Source: Synchiropus splendidus
Lineage: Eukaryota; Chordata; Actinopteri; Syngnathiformes; Callionymidae
Direction: 5' to 3'
DNA: 64,000 nt
Assembly (NCBI RefSeq): GCF_027744825.2
Contig: NC_071335.1
Coordinates: 16,806,501-16,870,500 of the forward strand
Under the pieces are notes generated by a model, which was given only the letters and a program-made list of their open reading frames with translations, was not told the DNA's origin and searched no databases. This document shows positions 38,300 to 49,042 of this stretch, piece by piece (within the stretch, counting starts at the first letter, position 1; each line of letters begins with the position of its first letter). A program made the position numbers and the translations under genes.

Positions 38300-38724
38300 T
38301 CATTCAGCTTCTCTGCGTCCAAAATCCACCCAGCCCTGATAGTCCCGATCCGTCATGCAGTCGGAGCTCATCATCTCTGCGAACAAACCATTCCTACATG
38401 AACCACACACAGTTACTTCCAAGGTTTCACACTGAGAGCCAGAGAGAGTGTTGACACTGACGTCGCACCTGAAATGGCCTGCATGATCTGTTTGGTCATC
38501 ATCTCGCGTTCACCTTCGGACAGGTGCGCCCGCCTGGGCCGCCAGGCAGGGCGGGTTTGCTGCTCCTGTTTCACGCCTGTGCCCCTTTCAGTCTGCTTCC
38601 TGGTGAGCAGCTGCTGAAGCATTAAGTGCTCTGATTTCTTCCCTGTTTCAGCAGCAGCAGCGGACACCAGTAGAGCAGCCAGCAGCGCAAACAGCGGGAG
38701 TCTCGACATGACTGAAGATTTCAT
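38300..38724 (-). CDS. gast: Preprogastrin (gastrin/CCK family hormone)
   Basis: Two coding exons, 38724-38469 and 38376-38300, give a 110-residue precursor. It begins MKSSVMSR with a hydrophobic signal peptide (LPLFALLAALLVSAAAA). A propeptide with basic sites follows. The C terminus is DRDYQGWVDFGRREAE: a bioactive core DYQGWVDF (97-104), amidation Gly105, dibasic Arg106-Arg107 and a short tail. The family core is normally WMDF; here Met is replaced by Val. Tyr98 is seventh from the amidated Phe, the CCK-type sulfation position, rather than sixth as in mammalian gastrin. Gastrin is chosen over CCK because the gene sits next to hap1 and the type I keratins, as GAST does in mammals. The start could also be the second Met (38,709), still with a good signal peptide. 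Secreted; expected in gut endocrine cells. Confidence 0.88.
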
Positions 38725-38768
38725 CAAACCCTTGCAGGGGTCGCCTCCAAAACTGGAGTAGATCCACC

Positions 38769-38776
38769 TATTTATA
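38769..38776 (-). promoter_or_regulatory. TATA box of gast
   Basis: TATAAATA on the minus strand, 45 bp upstream of the first ATG (38,724). Transcription would start near 38,740, leaving a short leader and no separate 5' UTR exon. Confidence 0.65.
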
Positions 38777-39133
38777 TCAGAAGAGTCCACGTGTGCCACA
38801 CCTTCCATGGAGCACAAGTCGATAGTTGCATTAGGATGGATTGATTGGCAGATGTGCCAAAAGGAAATGACGAACGTGTGGATCGGCAATAACAATAAAA
38901 CTTGTCAATGTATGTGCACTAGAAACCTTCTTCCCTGTAGCATTTCAGGGATGACTGCTTCCTATAATAGATTTTAAAAGGTTTGTACACGGTGAAGAGC
39001 CATATATCATCACACGGCACGACCTCGGCCCACAGGCCTTCAGTTTGACATTGATGGTCCAGATTTCCATTCAATCTATGATATTTATTTCACGGAAAAA
39101 TAAACAATCACAAAAAAAAAAAAAAAAAATCCA

Positions 39134-39171
39134 TAACGGTGTGCCACAAGGATCGGCCCTTGGGCCATTGA
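39134..39171 (+). mobile_element. LINE (L2-type) reverse transcriptase fragment
   Basis: The plus strand encodes NGVPQGSALGPLIFT, the conserved GVPQGS-LGPLLF block of L2-type reverse transcriptases. It follows an A-run at about 39,112-39,129. Nothing else of the element can be read. Confidence 0.65.
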
Positions 39172-39712
39172 TATTTACAGCTGGAAAAAAACAGAACCAG
39201 ATTTCAGTCAGGTTCAACAGTTGAACCCAAAACCAGGAGGTAGAGTCAATGCAGCTGCTTTGGATTTAAAGCACTCAATGGCCCTGAAGAGCGCTCCACA
39301 ACACAACTCAGTCATTCAGTCCATCAGTTATGCAACACCATCTGCACTCTGTCAAAGGCCCATTGTATGTCACATTTTTTGGAGCTTCACATGGGTGTTT
39401 AATCAAGTAGGGAGTGTGATATATTGGGAGCTTCAAGGAAGACAACAGTTCGCTGGTACTTGTTTTTTTTATTATGCTTGACCACTCGCACTCGTGTGTT
39501 TTAACCTGGCCAACCAAAACCTTGGAGTCCAAGAGGTGGCGCTGTCTGATCATGAGTGTGTGCCTTCATTGAATTATTATCAATATTTGAAATATTACAG
39601 AGAGTAAGCAGCAGTGGAGCTCTGAAAGTAAAGAATCGCCTCGATTTGACAACACTAAAATCTTTGCTGAAGATAACAGAGGAGGACAGAGCAGCATATG
39701 AGTTCGGAAACC

Positions 39713-39718
39713 TTTATT
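39713..39718 (-). terminator. Polyadenylation signal of keratin gene A
   Basis: AATAAA on the minus strand, 85 bp past the stop codon at 39,803-39,805. A matching signal sits at 44,320-44,325 in gene B. Confidence 0.7.
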
Positions 39719-39802
39719 CAATCCATTTTATTGATGGAACTCTTGGATTTGAAGTCACGGTGCTCAGCCTCAGTCGCTCCCCTGTGGTCACTGTGAGACA
39801 CA

Positions 39803-41514
39803 TTAGCTCCTGGTGGTAGAAGTTGAGGAGGTCACCACCTTTCCATCAACCACTTCCTCAGTGACGATGACCACTCTGGTGCTGGTGCTGGTGGTGGACC
39901 TGGAGTTGAGAGGAGAAGTGTGGTTATTGAAAAAGCTCACTTGAAGAGCAGGTTGCAGCAGCACCCAGCTTCCTTCTCTTACTTGGCCTCTCCGTCCAGC
40001 AGCCTCCTGTATTCAGCAATCTCCAGCTCCAGACGAGTCTTGATGTCAAGCAGCATTTTGTACTCCTGGCTCTGGTTCTCAATGTCGGCACGCAGACCCA
40101 TCAGCTGTTCTTCCAGACTGGTCACCTGCATCTGGAGGCTTTGGAGTTTCATGGAGTATCGTGCCTCTGTTTCTGCAAGAGTTCCTTCCAGAGCCGCTTT
40201 CTGAGGAAGATACCAAGCAACTGAAGTGAGCAACAATGACTGTGAGGACTGTGGAAGCTTGCTGAGGAGCTGGAACGTTCAGAATTACCATGCTAAGCTG
40301 GGACTGGAGCTCAATCTCCAAGCTCTGCACTGTGCGACGGACCTCAGAGATCTCTGACTTGGAGGTCTGGAGGGTCTCTGTGCTGATAGCCACCTCCTTG
40401 TTCAGTTCCTCTGTCTGCAGCAGAAAAAGTAGAGTTAGAGATTTAAAGTTGGCAGTTTTGAAATGGTGATCTCACCTTGGTCTGGAACCAGGCCTCCAGG
40501 TCTCGTGCGTTCTTTGCAGCAACACCCTCGTACTGCTCACGGATCTCACGCATGACAGCGCTCAGGTCAATACCTGGTTTTGCATCAACCTCAACGTTGA
40601 CTTGTCCAGCCATGGAGTCCTTCATGGCGGCCATTTCCTGTCAAAAACATGATTGTGAGAAACTAACATCCTCAAATAAAGTGAGGAAGGGGAACATGAC
40701 AGAAACTTACCTCCAGGTGGTTCCTCTTGAGGAAGATCAGCTCCTCCTTCAGGCCTTCAATCTGCATCTCCAGGTCTGATCTGGCCAAGGTCAGCTCATC
40801 CAACATCCTCTTCAGGCCGGCGATATCTGCTTCCACTGACTGGCGCATGGCGAGTTCATTCTCATACCTTCATGACAGAGAAACAAACACATGAACATGC
40901 TGACCCTCAAAACTCTTGATCTACCTGAGAACCAGCTGACTCACTTGATCCTGAAGTCGTCTGCTGCTAGTTTAGCGTTGTCAATAGCCAGATAGATTCC
41001 ACCATTGATCCTGGTGGCATCCAGGATCTGCATGAAGAGAAGGTTGTTTTGTGTGGGTCTCAGCCTGAGAAGAAATACTCCTGAGCTATTCATGTGATAC
41101 ACGTACCTTTCCTTGCAGGTCAGCGATGGTGACCTGGTGAGCTGTGTAGTCTCTTGCAGAGGGGGAGGTCTTGCTCTCCAGGAACTGGCGAATCTTCAGC
41201 TCCAGCTCAGCGTTGGCCGCCTCTAGTTTGCGCACCTTCTCCAGGTAAGTGGCCAGACGGTCGTTCAGGTTCTGCATGGTGGCCTTCTCGTTGGCTCCAA
41301 CGTGGAGGTCCATGCCTCCTGCTGCACCTCCTCCCATGCCAAACCCAAAGCCAGCAGCACTACCTCCTGAGCTGAAGGAGCGGGAGGCCACTGAGGCTTT
41401 TACTCCAGAGCCACCGGCGCCACCGTACACGGACAGTGACCTACGGGCGGAACCACCTCCCATCCCGTAGCTGCCAGATGAGCTTCTGATGCTGCTGGAT
41501 CTGAACACCTCCAT
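39803..41514 (-). CDS. Type I (acidic) keratin, gene A
   Basis: Intermediate-filament protein that pairs with a type II keratin in epithelial cytoplasm and attaches to desmosomes. Seven exons (41514-41107, 41027-40945, 40867-40711, 40637-40476, 40414-40289, 40200-39983, 39899-39803) give 416 residues. Exon sizes 83, 157, 162 and 126 nt are classic for type I keratins. The head is Gly/Ser-rich ([20 protein letters not shown]). The rod starts with the helix-initiation motif [20 protein letters not shown] and ends with SRLVT-type coil into ETKT-like [20 protein letters not shown] (helix termination). The tail is short and Thr/Ser-rich ([20 protein letters not shown]). Best described as krt13/krt17-like; teleost type I keratins are lineage-specific, so I give no symbol. 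It is the tandem neighbour of gene B and shares near-identical introns 2 and 5 with it. Confidence 0.93.
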
Positions 41515-41591
41515 GGTAAGGTCTGCTCGGTGGGTCTCTGTGCCTTGGAGAGCTGATGAGGACTGAGATGCAGAGCTCAGCCCTCACTGCC

Positions 41592-41599
41592 CTTTTATC
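41592..41599 (-). promoter_or_regulatory. TATA-like box of keratin gene A
   Basis: GATAAAAG on the minus strand, 78 bp upstream of the ATG. The same motif stands at matching positions before genes B and C. Confidence 0.7.
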
Positions 41600-44310
41600 C
41601 TCATCGTGGCTGCATGGGAGGGGTCACCTGTTGCTCTGAGGGAGGAGACATTCCTTACATATCGGCTGTGCTGCACCTATACATGCTATGTGGTCATCTG
41701 CACCTTTCCCCGAGGGTTTGAGTAAAGAGAGCTGTAAATATTTCTGGTCTGTATGAAAGTGCGTTCTTGTGAAAGTAGAAAAACCGGTGCACAATCTGGA
41801 GGGTTAAAAATTTGAACCACAGCCATAAATTGGCAACAACTTTCTCTCTCTGCTTGATGACTTCAGTAGAGACATTAGCCATAATTCAGTTTTCTGTTAT
41901 GTCTTAAGTTAATCTAAGAAGTAATTCTGTGAAGACATTTATCTTTCCATCCATGTCAAGTGGGGCCTATCACTGCTGATATTATTATTATTTGCTCACT
42001 TTAGTTTTGTTCTTAAATCCTCGCTGAAATCTGTGGCACAAAACTGGTCAGTATTTGGCAGGTGCATGTATGCTGGGGTTTGTGAGAACAAGATGGCCAC
42101 TAAAAGTATTCACGGTGTCGACAGCCATAGATTTGGGAATAAATATTAATCATTAATAAACTAATGACTCAGGAATTATGGTTTTGTGTGCAGTGAACTT
42201 TAGTATAGTCAGCCTTCACAAGAGGCCAAACAGTACTTTATAGTAATTAATCATTGGCTAATATGCAGTTAATGCGCCTGTATTTTTTGGTGATATACTT
42301 TATGTTCCCACATCAGAAGTTTAAGCAAAATTAGGTAATGATTTAAATAAAATAAGGAGCTCAATGCAAAGTCAAAGTCGGGCTAATTTTAGCACGATTA
42401 TCTCCGGGGACAACACTGTTCTGCCTCACCGCAGAGACGCGTCCTGTTTTTCTTCTTTGCTCACTTGAGTCTTTTGTTTTCTGTCTTGGGGAGTGTCCAG
42501 AGCCAATATTGACATTTGTCCTTTCTCCCTCTGGAATGCAGCCTGGCGGCGTCCAGTATTTATGCATTTAAAGTTAGTGTTTTCCAAGATTCAGATGAAT
42601 TTAGCTTCAGGGCCAGGTTGGGCCTTTGGGCTTTAAATTTGACACTTGATCTGAAGCTAAACTTGGGCTGTGTGTCCTGGTACACTCACTCCTCCTGTGG
42701 TACCAACAACAGATCCCAGCTTCCACTACTGCCATGAGGTTGACAGCTTGGCCTGGCAGAGGAACGCTGCCATGTGCGAAGTAGCTAAGGATCTGATGGT
42801 GAGAAGAAAAGAGATGAGGTGGTGCTTGGCTGTCTGATGTCATGCAAAGTCCCAGTGTCACATTGACCTAATGACCTCTCTTCTTCACACGAGAGTGCGG
42901 AGAGTTGAGCTGCACTTGAAGTGTGGGAGTCATGCAGCTCTGACTTTCTACTTTAAGTACCAAGAGGACTTACTACAACTGCATGATGCATGTGATTCAT
43001 TCTTTATTTCAGTTTAAAAAGGTAAGGGACCAGTTTTTATGCCTTGTCAACAAACCATTTTGAAAAGAAGATGACACGTCTTGTATTTAGAGGAAGGCTA
43101 CTCAGCCAAACATCACCACATTTGTGCAAAGTCTTCACAAGTGCTTCAGTTTAACTGACTCACTTGTTGCAGTACTACCACATAACTGCAGGGGCAACAG
43201 TAAGCAATGATTACGCAGTACATTTGTGAGACAAATGGATGTGTTCGCTGGGAATGTGGAGGGGAAGTCGATGGTTGGGATACATGCACTTTGCTTGATG
43301 CAGGTGTATATTTACTGAAAGTACTTTGTGGTGCACCTTAATACGCCTCTGTGTTTACTTTACATACAGCTAAGCAGCAGGGACTCAAGTGACGGCAGTG
43401 TTTACACCAAGCACGTGAAGCAGCTCATGTTTGGCCCCTACATTGTTTTTCAACCTTGGCCCTTCGGTGTCCGTTTCCAACGCAACCTTTGCAGCAGTAA
43501 GGGAAGTAAGGATAATGGCCTCGATATGGGACTTGTGTTTGCCAAATACAGTCGAATTTTGATACACTGACTCTGAGATATTCTGTTCTTTGAAGGACAG
43601 TTGGTTCGATGAGTGTTTGACCCTGGACCAGAGGCCTCAAAGTGATCCAACCAAACATGCAGCATCAGACTGATGACAAAACAGATTCCAGGGTTAAGGC
43701 ACCTGATTGGTGGAACACCACTTCAAAGAACTGGTTCCGCTGACATGGTTTTCTTTATTCAGACGATGCTCTTGGAACTCACTCGGAGCTTGGTGGCGCT
43801 CACGTTACGCAAATGCTCACTTGATATGTCGGCCAAGCAAGACCTTTTGATCGTGCGTCTTAGTCATCGTAATTGTAACCGCTACTGAGCAAATACAGTC
43901 ACTCTGTATCAATGATCCATCAAGAAATGCGTTGAAAAAGAGGAAAAAACTATTCTTGACAAGGGTGGAGTTTCAATACCCCCGTTTGCTCTGGTACTGA
44001 CGTCCACATCAGACAGAGAAAAAACAACAATAAATGAGTGTTCTTTTGAACTGCTATACTGAAGAAGGTTTGACACCGGACAAAGACTCAAAAAACTGGA
44101 TCGTCCACCACAAAGACCTGGACACACGGTCACCCTACTCGGCCCTCTTGGTCATCCGTTAGCAGTCAATAAAAAAAGCTAGTATTGCGCATAGTATTGG
44201 TTTTCAAGTTGTTGAATAATTGTATTTCAAGATATCTTTAAGGTTTTCACTTTGAGATAAAGTTTTTTTTATTCAGATGATGCAGTCAAGAAACAGAACA
44301 CCATATAAGT
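41600..44310. other. Intergenic region between keratin genes A and B
   Basis: No gene recognised. Short open frames on the minus strand near 43,385-43,665 have no splice context or known domain and may belong to an old repeat. Confidence 0.5.
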
Positions 44311-44319
44311 TCAGAGAGT

Positions 44320-44325
44320 TTTATT
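44320..44325 (-). terminator. Polyadenylation signal of keratin gene B
   Basis: AATAAA on the minus strand, 86 bp past the stop codon at 44,411-44,413. Context and spacing match gene A. Confidence 0.7.
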
Positions 44326-44410
44326 CAATCCAGCATATTTGTGATGGAACTCATGGAATTGAATGTCTCGGTCCTCAGCCGTTCCTGACGCAGTTGTTTC
44401 ATTGGACAGT

Positions 44411-46692
44411 TTAGCTGGTGGTCTTAGAAGAGGACACCACCTTGCCATCAACCATTTCCTCCGTGACAATGACCACTTTGGTGGTGGTGGTGCTGCTGCT
44501 GGAGGATTTGGAGCTGTGAAGAAATGAGGTATTGTAACAGCTGTTAGAAGCTGTGATTGTAGCAGCACCCAGCTTCCTTGTTTTACCTCGCCTCTCCATC
44601 CAGCAGCCTCCTGTATTCAGCAATCTCCATCTCCAGTCGAGTCTTGATGTCAAGCAACATTTGGTACTCCTGGCTCTGCTTCTCAATGTCGGCACGCAGA
44701 CACATGATCTGTTCTTCCAGACTGGTCACCTGCATCTGGAGGCTTTGGAGTTTCATGGAGTATCGTGCCTCTGTTTCTGCCAGGGTTTGTTCTAGAGTCG
44801 CTTTCTGAGGAAGACACCACCAAATGAAGTGAGCAACAATGACTGTGAGGACTGTGGAAGCTTGCTGAGGAGCTGGAACGTTCAGAATTACCATGGTAAG
44901 CTGAGACTGGAGCTCGATTTCCAAGCCCTGCAGTGTGCGACGGATATCAGTGATCTCTGACTTGGAGGTCTGGAGGGTCTCTGTGCTGATAGCCACCTCC
45001 TTGTTCAGATCCTCTGTCTGCAGGAGAAGAAACGTCAGTTTGAGTTCTAAAGTTGGCAGTTTTGAAATGGTGATCTCACCTTGTTCTGGAACCAGCACTC
45101 CAGGTCTCGTGCGTTCTTTGCAGCAACACCCTCGTACTGCTCACGGATCTCTTGCATGATAGCGTTCAGGTCAATACCTGGTTTTGCATCGACCTCGACA
45201 TTGACCTGTCCAGCCATAGAGTCCTTCATGGCGGCCATTTCCTGTTGAAAACATGATTGTGAGAAACTAACATCTCTTTGAAACGATACTTGTCAGATCT
45301 TCTCAAATGACAGAAATTATACGTTAGAAAATTCCAATCTGGTTTCAGATCAGGACATCACAGAAACAGTGCTTAAAAGCAACCAACGACATTCTCTCAG
45401 CAGCAGTAAAAGGGGAATGCTCCATTCTAATTCTGTTAGATCTCAGCACAGCTTCTGACACTGTCAAGGTTTACGGGACCACCTTCCCTCCTGGGTAGTT
45501 CCAGTCACTGGTTCCAGTCATATCTCTCTGACAGAACATTGGGCAAATCATCCAGCGTCACCACGTGTCTTACGCACAGTTTTACTTAGCCATAAAGAAT
45601 TCTCGAGGCATGGCACATAGCCATATCGACCATGCCTTTAGAAAAATATATTTATATCCATTATCTGCCACCTGGACTTCTGAACCTCTCTCCACACTGG
45701 TATCAACAAGACCGCCTTCATTTGTTTCAGAACTCAGCAGCAACGCTTCTAACTGGCTCTAACAGACGGCAGCACATCACAGCAGTTTTTACTTCTCTTT
45801 AGTTTATAATATTAGAAAAGGAATGAAAGACGATGAGATGAAGATGAAAAACAAACCTCCTCGTGGTTCTTCTTGAGGAAGATCAACTCCTCCTTCAGGC
45901 CTTCAATCTGCATCTCCAGGTCTGATCTGGCCAAGGTCAGCTCATCCAACATCCTCTTCAGGCCGGCGATATCTGCTTCCACTGACTGGCGCATGGCGAG
46001 TTCATTCTCATACCTTCATGACAGAGAAACAAACACATGAACATGTTGAGCCTCAAAACTCTTGATCTACCTGAGAACCAGGTGACTCACTTGATCCTGA
46101 AGTCGTCTGAGGCCAGTTTAGCGTTGTCAATAGCCAGATAGATTCCACCGTTGACCTGGGTGGCATCCAGGATCTGCAAGACATGGTCAATTATGTATTT
46201 GAGCCCCAGCCACACAATCCAAATATTGTTCACTAAAGTCACACCTACCTTTCCCTGCAGCTCGGCGATGGTGGCATAATAAGCATCGTAGTTTCTTGCA
46301 GTGGGGGAGGTCTTGCTCTCCAGGAACTGGCGGATCTTCAGCTCCAGCTCAGCGTTGGCCGCCTCTAGTTTGCGCACCTTGTCCAGGTAAGTGGCCAGAC
46401 GGTCGTTCAGGTTCTGCATGGTGGCCTTCTCGTTGGCTCCAACGTGGAGGTCCATGCCTCCTCCAGCACCTCCAGCACCTCCACCCATGCCGAACGCAAA
46501 GCCAGCACCGGCACCTCCACCACCTCCTGCGCTGAAGCTGCGGCTGGCCACTGAGGATCTAATTCCACCGCCGCCTGAACCGCCATGCACAGAGAAAGCC
46601 TTCTGAAATGAACCACCTCCACTTCTCATCCCAAAGCTTCCCATTCCGCTTCCTGAGGAGGATCGGATGCTGGAAGATCTGTACATTTCCAT
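44411..46692 (-). CDS. Type I (acidic) keratin, gene B
   Basis: Seven exons (46692-46249, 46173-46091, 46013-45857, 45241-45080, 45017-44892, 44804-44587, 44513-44411) give 430 residues. The head starts [20 protein letters not shown] and is rich in Gly-Gly-Ser/Ala. The rod has the same [20 protein letters not shown] initiation motif, and exon 6 ends in [20 protein letters not shown]. The tail is Ser/Thr-rich ([20 protein letters not shown]). It is closer to gene C (inverted, 62.5 kb) than to gene A. Intron 3 is 615 bp, against 73 and 65 bp in A and C, because a LINE fragment has inserted. The donor of exon 3 is GTTTGT, weak compared with GTAAGT in gene A. The frame is intact, so the gene is probably functional. 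Confidence 0.93.
45320..45790 (+). mobile_element. Decayed L2-type LINE in intron 3 of keratin gene B
   Basis: Reading the plus strand with frameshifts gives [10 protein letters not shown], then [20 protein letters not shown], then DLSTASDTV (canonical DLSAAFDTV of the reverse transcriptase). Later come a GDFRSS/VTCG-like stretch and a 3' end resembling [18 protein letters not shown], as in fish L2 elements. It is internally deleted and inactive, antisense to the host gene and absent from genes A and C. Confidence 0.75.
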
Positions 46693-46769
46693 GGTGAGGT
46701 CTGTTCACTGGTCTCTGTGCCTTGGAGAGCAGAGGGTGGACCGAGATGCAGAACTTACTCTTCACTCCT

Positions 46770-46777
46770 CTTTTATC
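46770..46777 (-). promoter_or_regulatory. TATA-like box of keratin gene B
   Basis: GATAAAAG on the minus strand, 78 bp upstream of the ATG, in a stretch that is nearly the mirror of 62,376-62,460 before gene C. Confidence 0.7.
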
Positions 46778-48193
46778 CTCATGGCCCTGGCATGGGAGGG
46801 AACACCTGCGGCACTGAAGGGAGGAGACCTACCTGAATTGATTCTCTACTCCACCTACTCATGCAGGGCACTCTAATAGGTATAGTGAGAGTGAAGTCAC
46901 ATTTCTGAATATCAATATCTTGGCAGATGAAATTTTGTTTCTGGAGTGTGTAATATGGCCACACCTATGCCTCCGGCTAGTTTTTCAGTCCAATCCTGGA
47001 GGCTACAAACCGGTTCTGACAGGTGATCTGTCTTCAGTGTCATGAATCTTGAACAAGGCTGCTTTTCAAACCTAGCTCAAGCTTTTATGTAACCAGGCAA
47101 ACAGCAAATGTAAATAATAGCGTTAGATTTCACAGCAGAACACACCTTTTCGTGTTGGTTACTACAGAAAATAAGTTTGAGTTGATGTTCAGGAAAAGCT
47201 CTGTCGGTTAGAAAGAGCAGAGGTGAGTTGAGTCCATGTTCAAGTCCTTGCACTCACAAAGCATCGTACCTCTATAACTCTCCCCCACAATATGCATGTG
47301 AATGTTTCCAGCTTCAGATGGGAGTAAAACTGATTTGTTTTTCTGTGGCTTTGCATTTCAGACATCAAACTAATGCACACAATACGTTTCCTTCAACGTA
47401 AAGATATGTTGCATATGATTTACGAGTGTCATGGGAACAGTGACTCTTCCACACCCAAGCTTCAAACTGCGCTAAGTGCCCACCATTTGCAGTTCAACGA
47501 GGATAGTTTTATCGCTGTGTGTGTGTGTTTGAGGTTCAGTGGGTGTGGCAGCACCTGGGAGCACATTGCAAGAACACACTCAGAGATCATTTATGTAAGC
47601 CGGAACACATCGCTATTCAGTTGGAGAATTCAGTGGATCACATGAGTTGGGATCCAGTGTGGTAGAAACATTCATGTGCATTGCTGTCTCACTGTTTTTG
47701 CATTTTTTTAATGTGGACTGACTGTCTTGGCCAAAGGTTCAGGTGGATATTAAAGACATAATCAACTTGAAAAATGCTGGAACACACATTTGTTTCAGTT
47801 ATATATTACAGTACTAGCGATATGTTTTGCTGATCACAATAATCCCAACTGATAAATATGATCTTTTATTATCTTCACTGTGTACTTCAGTCAGCATTAA
47901 ATAGTATTTAGTCAACATACAATATACAGCCAGCTTCAGATCGCCCATGTAAAGGAATCCTTTTTTAAAAATCAGCATTTTTAGTTTGTCCCATGTCACT
48001 ACTTCCTGTAAATGTCATCCAAAGCCGTCCACAACTTTTCACGTTTTTTTTAACACAGACTGACAAATAGACAAACAAAGGCAGACGAAAACATAACCTC
48101 CTTGGGGGCAGTCAACAATTTTTTTTTTTTTACGTTGCTATCCACCACATTTCAAAGGATGTAAACCAAAAAAAAAGAACATTTGCTCTTTCA

Positions 48194-48217
48194 GAGTTTG
48201 ACACACCTGCCTTATGT
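48194..48217 (-). mobile_element. Truncated hAT element remnant with target site (left arm)
   Basis: Read on the minus strand, ACATAAGG is followed by CAGGTGTGTCAAACTC and then unrelated sequence. Target site and terminus are identical to the left end of the complete element at 59,058 in the right arm, so this is the truncated sister copy. Confidence 0.6.
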
Positions 48218-49018
48218 AAGCAAAGGGGGGAAGGGCAGCGCTATAGGGATATGTAACAAAGTTAAGACAGGCAGCTAACACTGCAACCCATCTCAGCTTT
48301 TGAGCTTGAAAATGACAAAACATTTGCTACTATCCTCTTGTTGGCAAGTTGTACAAGCTAAAGTTTGTATGCAAATGAAGATCTATGAAGCTTTGTGGAA
48401 ACTGTATTTTCTCAGATCAATTTCTGTCACTGGTTTGCTCCATTTGAAAACATGGGGAGTGTTCTGTTTACAATGAAACTACATCTGCAAGATGGCGGCG
48501 CGTGCAGACACTGCGGCTCACAGCTGCTCAAGCTCAAGTCATATCGTCCCCAACTTGATCCAGCGACCTGTCAGAACATTGAATACGGCAGAATTTAATT
48601 ATTTGGAAACCTAATATTAATTTCGGTGCAGGCGCTAAAGGCACACTTGGAAGCTGGTCCAGCTAATTCATCTTTTGTGGGAAAACAGCAGCGCATGAAG
48701 AGGAGTTATCAGAAATCACACAGGGATTGGCTGCTGTCACAAATGAGGTCATGCTGAGGCCTTCCACCGTTTCACCTCTGGCGCTCAGCTCCACTTAATT
48801 CCACGCTAGTCAGGTTTCATAAATTCACAGCTTGACACATGTGACTGCAGGTGATAAACTGAGCCAGTAGAATAATTCTTCTGCCTTTCTGTAGAATGTT
48901 TTATATTTAAAGTTACTGCTGCAGACGTGTGCACGCCTGGATGAGGCTTGCCTCAGAACCGCTGCCACTCCACATCAAGCGTAAGGATGCTTCCTGTCCA
49001 GGCCGCTTCAATGGCGTC

Positions 49019-49042
49019 CAAGGTCAAGGTCAAGGTCAAGGT
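49019..49042 (+). repeat. Tandem AAGGTC hexamers
   Basis: Four consecutive AAGGTC units create overlapping TCAAGGTCA sites, the extended half-site bound by ERR and NR5A orphan nuclear receptors. This may be chance expansion of a hexamer. It lies about 2.3 kb upstream of keratin gene B. Confidence 0.5.

Larger units (their letters stand above)
44411..48930 (-). repeat. Left arm of the inverted keratin duplication
   Basis: Reverse-complement homology to the right arm in three blocks: gene B to gene C; 46,693-47,690 to 61,455-62,460; and about 48,190-48,930 to 58,425-59,080. Matches include promoter DNA, a C-rich upstream segment, and CGCTAGTCAGGTTTCATAAA against the reverse of TTTATGAAACCTGACTAGCG. 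Between blocks two and three the left arm has about 0.5 kb, the right about 2.1 kb. Confidence 0.85.

Noticed and set aside
47373..47645. Open frame whose mirror (61,743-61,549) has similar translation (FSGCG-WEH-ARTHSEIIYVS)
   Set aside because: The similarity comes from the inverted duplication of non-coding upstream DNA. Upstream residues differ and there is no splice or initiation support.
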